Shown: positions 1 through 5,751 of the stretch, in pieces | Layout of the letters: every line of letters starts with the position of its first letter | Numbering within the stretch: position 1 is the stretch's first letter | Assembly: GCA_902783295.1 (NCBI GenBank) | Contig: CACZQT010000253.1 | Span: 1 to 12,454, forward strand | DNA length: 12,454 nucleotides | Direction: 5' to 3' | Source of the DNA: an uncultured Lachnospiraceae bacterium | GTDB taxonomy: Bacteria > Bacillota > Clostridia > Lachnospirales > Lachnospiraceae | The notes under the pieces: model-generated | Databases searched by the model: none | The model's input: the letters and a program-made list of their open reading frames with translations, nothing else | Told to the model about the DNA's origin: nothing | Translations under genes and position numbers: made by a program

Positions 1-703
1 CTTCGATCGAAGCCACCTTGTTTTCCCGGTCAGACAGGGCCTGCACCAGATCCAGGACGGCGAAGATCTGTTCATCCTCATCGCCGCCTGCATCGTATAT
101 GCCGGCAATGGCTGCGTCCACTTCTCCCCGGGAAGCAGTAAGGTGCACTACGTCGCCCGCATGCCAGCCCATCTTCTGTGCCAGAAGTGTTCCTACCATA
201 ATTTCTGAATCCGCATTTTCATCCTTCTCGTCCATCCAGCGGCCTTCAGAAACGTCCCACCAGGAACGCATGCCGGTTATACCGGCATCCAGGCTTTCAC
301 CGGTAGGAAGATCCAGGTGGTGGTTGAACCAGGTGCCCGTCAGTTTACACACGCTGCCGTCCGGCAGAGTCGCCTGTGCATCCAGGAAAGGTGTGAAATC
401 CACAATATTGAAAGCCCAGAAGATGGTTTTCAGCCTTCCCAGTTCGTCTTCCGCCAGGTAAGCGGTATTGAGTTCCGCACCGTCTCCTACATCGTAGATA
501 TCAGAGAGGAGAGAAGAGTCCTTGGGCTTCACTACAATGTTGGCTCCGTAATTTTTCAGTTCTTTGTTGACCTTTTCTTCTACCCCGAGCACTACATTCA
601 GCATGCCGGTTGCCAGGGATGCTCCCAGAGCAATGGTCAGAGCGATCAGAAGCATTTTGCTTTTCTGGTGAAAGAGCACGCCTCGAATCATCCGGAATAA
701 CAT
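1..703 (-). CDS. FtsX/MacB-like ABC transporter permease, partial (iron-uptake locus)
   Basis: N-terminal 234 residues of a permease whose 3' end lies beyond the left edge. The ATG at 703 has a GGGGGA ribosome binding site in the 13-nt gap after the DUF2318 stop, so the two genes are co-transcribed and closely coupled. The protein opens with a short cytoplasmic stretch (MLFRMIRGVLFHQKSK), one hydrophobic helix at about residues 17-40 containing IALTIALGASLATG, then a long soluble extracytoplasmic region. That layout (one N-terminal helix followed by a large ectodomain) is the start of FtsX/MacB-type permeases. P19/FTR1/DUF2318 loci, for example in Campylobacter, usually carry two such permeases plus an ATPase; by analogy this subunit would work with P19 and FTR1 in iron delivery. 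The substrate is inferred from context only. Confidence 0.85.
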   Translation of the reverse strand, partial: MLFRMIRGVLFHQKSKMLLIALTIALGASLATGMLNVVLGVEEKVNKELKNYGANIVVKPKDSSLLSDIYDVGDGAELNTAYLAEDELGRLKTIFWAFNIVDFTPFLDAQATLPDGSVCKLTGTWFNHHLDLPTGESLDAGITGMRSWWDVSEGRWMDEKDENADSEIMVGTLLAQKMGWHAGDVVHLTASRGEVDAAIAGIYDAGGDEDEQIFAVLDLVQALSDRENKVASIE

Positions 704-716
704 AACAGCGTCCCCC

Positions 717-2063
717 TTATCTGAACTCTTTTTCGCCGGCGATAATATCGCTCAGCTTGAAAATCAGGCTGCCTTCCTTTACCTCGTATGGCAGAGGAAT
801 CGGGTTGCAGCCCCCTTTGAATCCGATGGTATTGATGTTCATGACCACGTCGCAGCGCTTGCAGATGACCTGGCCGCCCCTTTCGAAATAGCCTGCATTG
901 CCGCAGACCTCACAGGCGTCGAGTCCTACGCCAAAACTGGCAGAACCGGGTTTTTTTACCACAATCCAGCGGACATCAATGTTTTTTTCCGTGCGGTATT
1001 CAAAACGGTGCAGATGACCGTCGCTGACACTCTCCACAGGGATCAGGATTGATTCGGTATCTTCGTCTATTGTGTAGGTTTCCGGAGCGGAAAGCTCTAC
1101 CTGCTTTGTATCATTTGCTTTTACCACGGTCAGTACAGTGGTACAAAGAATCATGCAGATCAGGATTCCCAGGGCAGTCCGGCGGAAATGGCGGTTTCTC
1201 GCTTTCAGTTTCCTGAACTGGGCGGGGTTGTCATAGGTTTCACGGATGACGGTGCCCTGCCTGAAAAAGAGAACAGCCAGCAGAACGGGGAGCACAGCTT
1301 CTGCCCAGAGGAACAGCATGGAATGATTCGCAGTAAACATCATCCACTTCCCGATCCAACCGAAGGATTCATCGCTGTACCGGACAGGCCAGTGAAGCCA
1401 TTTTGCCCGGTTGACCCACGGTACAAAGAAACGTCCGAAACAGTAGAGGGCGAAGAAGAGCAGGCCTGCGTCCAGCAGAACCGGCAGTACCCCAAACGGG
1501 CGGATGGAAGAGGTGCAGGCAGACAGCAGGCAGGAATAGATCAGGAGGAGGATCAGCGCTCCTGCCCAGCCGGCAAGCCGGATCAGATAGTAGGAAGAAA
1601 GATAACCCTGCCCCATTGTGTTGAAACTGAAGGGATACAGAAGAACGCCGGGCAGGGAATAGAAAATCAGAACGGCAGACAGCAGAGAGCCCACAACGCA
1701 CAAAAAAAGGATTCCTGCCCACGCCGGCTGGTTTTCCTTCTTCCCGAACAGAGCGGTTCCTGCCAGAAACAGAAGAGTAAGCACCAGGATCACTGCGTAA
1801 ATGTAGTGATTCCAGTGGCTGCTGATGATGAGCCTCGTGTTGAATTTTACCGCAGCCAGAACGACAGAGGCGAGGACTCCGGTACCTGCGGCCAGCCCGT
1901 GGATCAGCCGGCCTTTCCTGCCGGCCAGCCGTACAAGCAGCGTATGCATGAGAGTAGTGAGGGTAACGGTCAGAAAAAGATCCTGCGTTACCATCCAGAG
2001 ATACTTAAACACAGCAGAACCTCCGAAAAAGAAAAACTGTATAAACGCACGGAATGCTGGCAC
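717..2063 (-). CDS. DUF2318-containing polytopic membrane protein (iron-uptake locus)
   Basis: Integral membrane protein of 448 residues. About eight hydrophobic segments (roughly 27-47, 56-74, 86-106, 115-135, 162-184, 190-212, 240-268, 296-316) are followed by a soluble C-terminal domain (about 320-448). That domain has two CxxC pairs (C384/C387, C401/C404) and C419 in a GGCNPIPL motif. This cysteine pattern after a membrane domain is the signature of the DUF2318 family, often described as Fe-S or metal-binding membrane proteins. Members sit beside P19 and FTR1 in iron-uptake operons, and a redox or electron-transfer role has been suggested; the biochemistry is unsettled. The start is GTG at 2063, with GGGGGAG five bases upstream. 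It lies 62 nt after the P19 stop and the intervening hairpin embraces the start codon (separate entry). Confidence 0.88.
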   Translation of the reverse strand: MPAFRAFIQFFFFGGSAVFKYLWMVTQDLFLTVTLTTLMHTLLVRLAGRKGRLIHGLAAGTGVLASVVLAAVKFNTRLIISSHWNHYIYAVILVLTLLFLAGTALFGKKENQPAWAGILFLCVVGSLLSAVLIFYSLPGVLLYPFSFNTMGQGYLSSYYLIRLAGWAGALILLLIYSCLLSACTSSIRPFGVLPVLLDAGLLFFALYCFGRFFVPWVNRAKWLHWPVRYSDESFGWIGKWMMFTANHSMLFLWAEAVLPVLLAVLFFRQGTVIRETYDNPAQFRKLKARNRHFRRTALGILICMILCTTVLTVVKANDTKQVELSAPETYTIDEDTESILIPVESVSDGHLHRFEYRTEKNIDVRWIVVKKPGSASFGVGLDACEVCGNAGYFERGGQVICKRCDVVMNINTIGFKGGCNPIPLPYEVKEGSLIFKLSDIIAGEKEFR

Positions 2064-2091
2064 GTACTCCCCCGCGGAAACGTGCCAGCAT
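2054..2091 (-). promoter_or_regulatory. Perfect 12-bp hairpin enclosing the SD and start codon of the DUF2318 gene
   Basis: ATGCTGGCACGT (2054-2065) and ACGTGCCAGCAT (2080-2091) are perfect inverted arms around a 14-nt loop. In the minus-strand mRNA the loop carries the GGGGGAG Shine-Dalgarno and the distal arm contains the GTG start codon (2061-2063). There is no T-tract, so it is not an ordinary terminator. It could tune translation of the membrane protein relative to P19, or stabilise the upstream mRNA. The function is inferred. Confidence 0.6.
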
Positions 2092-2125
2092 ACAAAGCCA
2101 TGATCAGATCAGACGATGTTCTGAA

Positions 2126-2674
2126 TTACCATTCCTTTACAAATTTCCAGCCGGTCCAGGTGGCTGTCAGCGGTTCTGTCCAGAAACCTTCCTTGGCTTC
2201 TACGCCGGTTTCGGAATCTACATGCAGCAGATAACCGTTTTCAGCCGGGCTCTTGATGGAAAGAGTGATGGTATATTCACCTTCAGGCAGCGGAATGTTG
2301 TTGCCGTAGTGAGGACCATCGGAGGCTGCCATAGGCATCATGGAGCCTGCGTATACTTCCTTGCCATCCAGATCGTTGATGACAAAATCGATGCTCAGGT
2401 AAGGAACCCAGCCGTCAACGGGGAAGCCATAGGGGTTTTCATTCGCCGTAAGGTCAACTTCGATATGAAGATCAGAACCTTCCTTGGGAGTAGCATTCTC
2501 GGCGGGAGCCATGTCAACAGGCTGGAAATAAACCATGCTCATTGTCATAAAGTCTACTTCCTGTTCGCCTTCCACGCCCAGCTCGTATTCATCGAATCCG
2601 GCTTCTTCCGCGGCAAGAGCGGGGACGCTTGCGACCATCATTGCAGCCAGCAGCAGTGCGAAAAGCTTCTTCAT
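2126..2674 (-). CDS. P19/Tpd-family extracytoplasmic iron-transport protein
   Basis: Secreted protein of 182 residues with a clear signal peptide (MKKLFALLLAAMMVASVPALA, cleavage near 22) and no lipobox cysteine. The mature part matches the P19/Tpd iron-transport family (FetP, FtrA, Pd34), which binds copper or manganese plus iron and hands iron to an FTR1 permease. The metal site seen in Campylobacter P19 (His42, Glu44, Met88, Asp92, His95, His132) appears complete here as H70, E72, M115, D119, H122 and H151. Spacing is exact within the H-x-E and M-x3-D-x2-H motifs (DLHIEV and MPMAASDGPHYG). The ATG at 2674 has an ideal AAGGAGG site. It lies 75 nt after the FTR1 stop, in the same operon. Confidence 0.93.
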   Translation of the reverse strand: MKKLFALLLAAMMVASVPALAAEEAGFDEYELGVEGEQEVDFMTMSMVYFQPVDMAPAENATPKEGSDLHIEVDLTANENPYGFPVDGWVPYLSIDFVINDLDGKEVYAGSMMPMAASDGPHYGNNIPLPEGEYTITLSIKSPAENGYLLHVDSETGVEAKEGFWTEPLTATWTGWKFVKEW

Positions 2675-2749
2675 TGTGAAATCCTCCTTAAAATGTGTTT
2701 TTTATATCCAGCGCGGTTCTGCGCGGGGCAGACCGCGGAGGTTTCTGTT

Positions 2750-4501
2750 TTACCGGGCATACTGTGCTTTCAGCGCGTCTATTTTTCCCCGGAAATGAGC
2801 AACCAGGAATGTGACCAGCAGGATGACAGAAAGGATCAGCTGCGGCACCAGTGTTTCCAGCCAGGGATAAATACCGAAGATCTGGATCACATCGTTTTCC
2901 GGGATGCCGGGCACGCGAAGCGCCAGGTCGAATACATTGCCTTCTGCGAGTTCTTTGATGCCGCTTCCCAGGAAGCTGACGCACATCACAGCCATCAGAA
3001 TAGAAGTGGCAGTAAAGAACACTTTGATCGGCAGCCGGATGGACAGTTTTGTGATGGCCAGGTACACGAACACCAGCAGCACACAGCCGACGCCGAATCC
3101 GGCCCATACCATTCCGGGATCTCCCTCGCTCAGCATCGGCTGATAGAAGAGAACCACTTCTGCCCCTTCCCGGAATACAGAAAGGAAGGCAGTGAAGGCC
3201 AGGGCGAAGGCGCTGCCCTGCTCCACGGAGGTTTGTACCTTGCCGTCAATAAAACGGCTCCAGGAAGCAGCTTCCGCTTTGGAGATCATCCAGTTGCTGA
3301 CATAGAAGAGAACGCACACCGCAATCAGGGCCGTGATTCCTTCGATCACTTCCTGCGCCATTCCTGCGCCGACAAAGGCACGCTTAGCCCAGGCCAGCAG
3401 GGCGGCGGCAATAAAACTGGCGGCGATACCGGCGGCAGCTCCGAAATATACATTCCGAAGACTGTTTTTATTCCCGCTCTTCAGCAGATAGGCGATGATG
3501 GCGGCGATAACCAGGATGGCTTCCAGCCCTTCCCGTACGATGATGCCGAAGGCGCCAAGGAAGGTAAGCAGCCGGGGATTGGTCTGCTTTGTCTCTTCCT
3601 GAACTTCGGCAGTACCGGCTTCTTCTGACCCGGCCGTTTCGGCTTTGGCTTCCGCTTCCTTTTCATCCAGCATCCTGGCCAGTTTCAGAACCAGGTTTTT
3701 GGCTCCGTCCGTTGTCGTACGGTATTTGTTTTTCTGATATTTCTCGCCGGCTGAGGCCGTCAGATTCCGAAGAGAAGAGAAATATCCATCCATTTTCTGA
3801 CGGTCTTCCAGGGAGAGATCCGTATAGACTTTATGACTGAGTCCTGATTCTTCGTAGACAGAATAGAAGGCAGTATTGAGGTTGTCCACAGCAGCGTCAA
3901 AGTCCTTGTCCAGATAGCCCATATAGGCAGTATCCAGAAGTTCTTTTACCAGGGTGGCAGCCTCGTACCAGTCAGCGTATTTCACGGCGGCATTCGGGTC
4001 GGCTGAGTATTCAGGATAAGGGTCTGTATCCACGAGCTCACCGCGGAGGTAGTACTTTCCCTCACTCTGCATCCCTCCCTGCATGGCTGCCAGCTTGTTT
4101 CCGTCTTCCCGGATCATAGCTTTCAGTTTGCCAAGGGCGCTGCGGACGGAGATTATGGTTTCCGGATCGGTGTTTTCTTTTTTTACAGCGGCTTTGCAGG
4201 CGGAAAACTGCATTTCCACCGCGTTCTTCCGGTTGCCGCTGATGTAGCTCATGGTCTGTCTTTCAAAACCCGTCGTCTCATAAACCCGGAAATAGGCATT
4301 GCTGACATTGCTGTAGGCGGCAGCGGCATCCCCATCCAGGTAAGATTCAAACGCCGCGTCCAGGAAGTGATCGATTTCATCGGCGGCATCTGCCCAGCGG
4401 GTGGAAACTGTTTCTTCCGCATGAACTGTAAGGGTCAGCGAAAATACCAGTATAGCCAGGCTGCAGAGCAGCTGCCGGGCGAGGCAATGTTTTGTTTTCA
4501 C
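2750..4501 (-). CDS. FTR1-family iron permease with large N-terminal extracytoplasmic domain
   Basis: First gene of the operon, 583 residues. A signal-like helix (about 10-28, LLCSLAILVFSLTLTVHA) precedes an extracytoplasmic helical domain (31-280). That domain seems to contain two related halves, each with YLDxDxxAAxxN...VYExxG (about 54-80 and 196-220). An Ala/Glu-rich linker (280-308) leads to a seven-helix-type FTR1 permease. Both iron-ligand motifs are intact: REGLE (323-327) and REGAE (444-448); the family motif GIYPWLETLVPQ is at 543-554. FTR1 proteins import ferric iron, in bacteria usually with P19 or EfeO/EfeB partners; here P19 is the next gene. The start is GTG at 4501 with AGGAAGG about 7 nt upstream. 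An overlapping ATG (4503) is followed at once by TGA and cannot start this protein. Confidence 0.93.
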   Translation of the reverse strand: MKTKHCLARQLLCSLAILVFSLTLTVHAEETVSTRWADAADEIDHFLDAAFESYLDGDAAAAYSNVSNAYFRVYETTGFERQTMSYISGNRKNAVEMQFSACKAAVKKENTDPETIISVRSALGKLKAMIREDGNKLAAMQGGMQSEGKYYLRGELVDTDPYPEYSADPNAAVKYADWYEAATLVKELLDTAYMGYLDKDFDAAVDNLNTAFYSVYEESGLSHKVYTDLSLEDRQKMDGYFSSLRNLTASAGEKYQKNKYRTTTDGAKNLVLKLARMLDEKEAEAKAETAGSEEAGTAEVQEETKQTNPRLLTFLGAFGIIVREGLEAILVIAAIIAYLLKSGNKNSLRNVYFGAAAGIAASFIAAALLAWAKRAFVGAGMAQEVIEGITALIAVCVLFYVSNWMISKAEAASWSRFIDGKVQTSVEQGSAFALAFTAFLSVFREGAEVVLFYQPMLSEGDPGMVWAGFGVGCVLLVFVYLAITKLSIRLPIKVFFTATSILMAVMCVSFLGSGIKELAEGNVFDLALRVPGIPENDVIQIFGIYPWLETLVPQLILSVILLVTFLVAHFRGKIDALKAQYAR

Positions 4502-4521
4502 ATAAATCCTTCCTTTCCCGT

Positions 4522-4548
4522 AGGCTTCCTTAGTAGTTTGGAAAGCCT
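4522..4548 (-). other. Hairpin in the FTR1 5' leader
   Basis: AGGCTTCC (4522-4529) pairs with GGAAAGCCT (4540-4548) through eight pairs and one bulged A, around a 10-nt loop. It lies just upstream of the FTR1 ribosome binding site and would be in the mRNA from either candidate promoter. It is not followed by a T-tract. The role is unknown; leader stability is one possibility. Confidence 0.4.
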
Positions 4549-4556
4549 CAAAAATG

Positions 4557-4570
4557 TTAGTTAATTCTAA
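4557..4570. promoter_or_regulatory. TTAG-N6-CTAA operator-like box A, FTR1-proximal
   Basis: TTAGTTAATTCTAA, an inverted repeat with the same outer arms as boxes B and C near the rightward promoter. It overlaps a candidate leftward -10 (TAGAAT on the minus strand), the position expected for a repressor site on the iron-uptake operon. The outer arms resemble DtxR/IdeR-type iron boxes, but the assignment is inference. Confidence 0.5.
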
Positions 4571-4595
4571 TTCGAGTGGTATGATACCACATCAA
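4564..4595 (-). promoter_or_regulatory. Candidate promoter region of the iron-uptake operon
   Basis: Two imperfect choices are visible on the minus strand. One is an extended -10, TGG-TATCAT (TATCAT at 4586-4581), with no good -35. The other is TAGAAT (4569-4564), with TTGATG (4595-4590) 20 bp upstream, which is longer than ideal. Either would start transcription 60-80 nt before the FTR1 GTG, with box A and the 15-nt palindrome over or next to the promoter. The exact promoter cannot be decided by eye. Confidence 0.35.
4576..4590. promoter_or_regulatory. Perfect 15-nt palindrome, possible operator
   Basis: GTGGTAT-G-ATACCAC is a perfect 7+1+7 inverted repeat covering the candidate extended -10 of the leftward promoter. 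Its sequence differs from the TTAG boxes, so a second regulator may bind here. The size suits a dimeric helix-turn-helix protein. Confidence 0.45.
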
Positions 4596-4610
4596 ACGGA
4601 CTTCTGCTAT

Positions 4611-4653
4611 CCTGATATTGATCAGTTTGTCCTGACTAATTGCCTGATATTGA
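4611..4653. repeat. Direct repeat CCTGATATTGA x2, 32 bp apart
   Basis: CCTGATATTGA occurs at 4611-4621 and again at 4643-4653, the same orientation, start to start 32 bp (about three helical turns). It lies between the two divergent promoters. Direct repeats on one helix face are typical of AraC-family binding, and an AraC-type gene begins about 180 bp away; the pairing is inference. Confidence 0.45.
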
Positions 4654-4669
4654 CATTTCGAAAAAACAC

Positions 4670-4698
4670 ATGACAAATCAGTTAGTTCATGCTAATAT
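4670..4698 (+). promoter_or_regulatory. Rightward promoter of the AraC-type/DtxR-type regulator operon
   Basis: ATGACA (4670-4675), a 17-bp spacer and TAATAT (4693-4698) preceded by TG (an extended -10, TGC-TAATAT). Transcription would start near 4705, giving a leader of about 130 nt. Box B lies between the -35 and -10 and overlaps the latter; box C covers the start site, so the promoter looks repressible. Confidence 0.6.
4682..4695. promoter_or_regulatory. TTAG-N6-CTAA operator-like box B
   Basis: TTAGTTCATGCTAA, inside the rightward promoter and overlapping the -10. It shares ten of its outer bases and the CATGCTAATA tail with box C, 26 bp downstream. A protein bound here would block RNA polymerase. 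It probably belongs to a DtxR- or Fur-type regulator (inference). Confidence 0.55.
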
Positions 4699-4707
4699 AC
4701 AAAAAGG

Positions 4708-4721
4708 TTAGCGCATGCTAA
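4708..4721. promoter_or_regulatory. TTAG-N6-CTAA operator-like box C
   Basis: TTAGCGCATGCTAA, the most symmetrical of the three boxes (TTAGC/GCTAA arms). It lies directly at the predicted start of the regulator transcript. The near-duplicate box B lies 26 bp upstream, about 2.5 helical turns. Confidence 0.55.
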
Positions 4722-4770
4722 TACGTGTGAGCTTAGTGTAACACGGAATGAGAGTAAAACCAGCTGTCTG

Positions 4771-4800
4771 AAAAACAAAAGAACAGCCTGCGGCTGTTCT
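4771..4800 (-). terminator. Leftward-facing intrinsic terminator-like hairpin
   Basis: AGAACAGCC (4780-4788), a 3-nt loop and GGCTGTTCT (4792-4800) form a perfect 9-bp stem. Read on the minus strand it is followed at once by TTTTGTTTTT, the form of an intrinsic terminator. No minus-strand gene lies to its right, so it may stop antisense transcription from the regulator genes before the FTR1 promoter. In the rightward transcript the same hairpin sits in the leader about 22 nt before the ribosome binding site. Confidence 0.55.
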
Positions 4801-4836
4801 GGCTGATCGCTCTGCTGCTGGAAAGGAAGATTCGAA

Positions 4837-5241
4837 TTGAATATGGAAACAGGAGAAAGAGAACTGTCCGGAAAAGAGACAAGCGGTCAGGTATTGTCCA
4901 GAGGTGTCATAGAATATCTGGAAGTACACAGTACAGAAAAATTTTCCCTCGAAGCACTGTCCGGAGCACTGTTTGTCAATGGCAATTATCTCCTGAGGGC
5001 GTTCAAACGCTGTACCGGGATGACTCCGCTTGCCTGCCATCATCAGATACGCTGCCGGAAAGCCAGGGAACTTCTGGCCGGTACGGATCTCAGTATTTCA
5101 GAGATTGGAGAAAAGGTGGGTTTTGTATCCTCTTCCCACTTTTCACATATTTTTCGAAAAACAGAAGGCTGCACTCCGACGGAGTATCGAAGGAATTACC
5201 GCCGGCTGCAGCAGAATGATTGTCAGGGAAATGCAGGCTGA
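4837..5241 (+). CDS. Stand-alone AraC-family DNA-binding domain protein
   Basis: Protein of 134 residues consisting almost only of an AraC/XylS-type double helix-turn-helix domain. The first HTH is at about 37-60 (FSLEALSGALFVNGNYLLRA) and the second at about 85-108 (LSISEIGEKVGFVSSSHFSH), followed by the family end motif F-R-K-x-x-G-x-x-P-x-x-Y-R (106-118). There is no ligand-binding domain, as in MarA/SoxS-size regulators, so activity is probably set by protein level or by a partner. The TTG at 4837 has the better spacing from AAAGGAAG (4822-4829); an in-frame ATG at 4843 is the alternative and would shorten it by two residues. It diverges from the iron-uptake operon and is followed after 28 nt by the DtxR-like gene, so it likely regulates iron uptake. 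Confidence 0.85.
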   Translation: MNMETGERELSGKETSGQVLSRGVIEYLEVHSTEKFSLEALSGALFVNGNYLLRAFKRCTGMTPLACHHQIRCRKARELLAGTDLSISEIGEKVGFVSSSHFSHIFRKTEGCTPTEYRRNYRRLQQNDCQGNAG

Positions 5242-5269
5242 ATCATTGTTTCCTGGAAAGGGGCTGTAT

Positions 5270-5629
5270 ATGAGCGGGAAGCTGGACAAATATCTGTATG
5301 CGATCCGTACACAGAGGGGAAAATTCCTGTGCGTCCGTTCTGTGGATGTGGCTCACTTTCTGAAGCTTTCCAAGCCATCGGTCAGCACCTCTGTCCGCCA
5401 GATGATGGAAAACGGCCTGGTGACCGTAGAGCCGGATGGAAATCTTCTGCTGACGGCTCTCGGACAGGATAAGGCGGACAGGCTCAACGAACGGGTCCGC
5501 TTTTTCGAAGATCTCCTGGTCAAAGCGGGCGTCGAATCTTCCACGGCTCTGCAGGATGCTCTTGCCTTCGGACCGAAAATGAGCACTGAGTCCTTTGAAG
5601 CATTCAGAACCATTCTCAGAGATTATTAA
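5270..5629 (+). CDS. DtxR/MntR-family-like regulator lacking the usual metal ligands
   Basis: Small regulator of 119 residues; the ATG at 5270 has GAAAGGGG just upstream. The N-terminal winged helix (about 5-65, with VRSVDVAHFLKLSKPSVSTS as helix-turn-helix) closely follows clostridial DtxR/MntR proteins, and the dimerisation region is recognisable through LLVKAGV and STESFEAF. The residues that normally bind metal appear changed. The ERHELL motif reads ERVRFF (V76 for His), and the DAC-x2-EH motif reads DALAFGP (L98, G101, P102 for Cys/Glu, Glu, His). The MntR N-terminal Asp/Glu ligands are also not evident. It may be a metal-independent repressor, sense something else, or be degenerate. It is co-transcribed with the AraC-type gene and is a plausible binder of the TTAG boxes. 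Confidence 0.82.
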   Translation: MSGKLDKYLYAIRTQRGKFLCVRSVDVAHFLKLSKPSVSTSVRQMMENGLVTVEPDGNLLLTALGQDKADRLNERVRFFEDLLVKAGVESSTALQDALAFGPKMSTESFEAFRTILRDY

Positions 5630-5677
5630 CAATAAGAAAGAGGGAAGCATATGCATTCCCTTTACCCCTCGCAAAAG

Positions 5678-5709
5678 CCGCGCTCCGGGTTTACCGGAGC
5701 GCGGTTTTT
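5678..5709 (+). terminator. Intrinsic terminator after the DtxR-like gene
   Basis: CCGCGCTCCGG (5678-5688), a GTTTA loop and CCGGAGCGCGG (5694-5704) make a perfect 11-bp GC-rich stem followed by TTTTT. A preceding AAAA run could extend pairing and make it work weakly in the other direction. It separates the regulator operon from thiE. Confidence 0.92.
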
Positions 5710-5722
5710 ATCGTTTAGGAAA

Positions 5723-5751
5723 TTGACAAAAGCTGTGGATGCGTATAGACT
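5723..5751 (+). promoter_or_regulatory. Sigma-A-type promoter of the thi operon
   Basis: TTGACA (5723-5728), exactly 17 bp, then TAGACT (5746-5751). Transcription would start near 5758, leaving a leader of about 70 nt before thiE. No conserved TPP-riboswitch core was found in this leader, which is also too short for one. Confidence 0.75.

Noticed and set aside
1188..2234. A 348-codon open frame on the plus strand
   Set aside because: It overlaps the DUF2318 gene and the P19 3' end on the opposite strand, and its product shows no recognisable domain.
2711..2738. CGCGGT/ACCGCG repeat between FTR1 and P19
   Set aside because: A six-base stem in a GC-rich patch, with no T-tract and no link to the ribosome binding site; too weak to call.
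2054..3628. A 524-codon open frame on the plus strand
   Set aside because: It is antisense to the P19 and FTR1 genes, which have clear motifs, signal peptides and ribosome binding sites. Its translation is His/Gln-rich without domain features, as expected for a shadow frame.
5642..5660. GGGAA...TTCCC inverted repeat after the DtxR-like gene
   Set aside because: The arms are only five bases with a poor centre, and a far stronger terminator lies just downstream.
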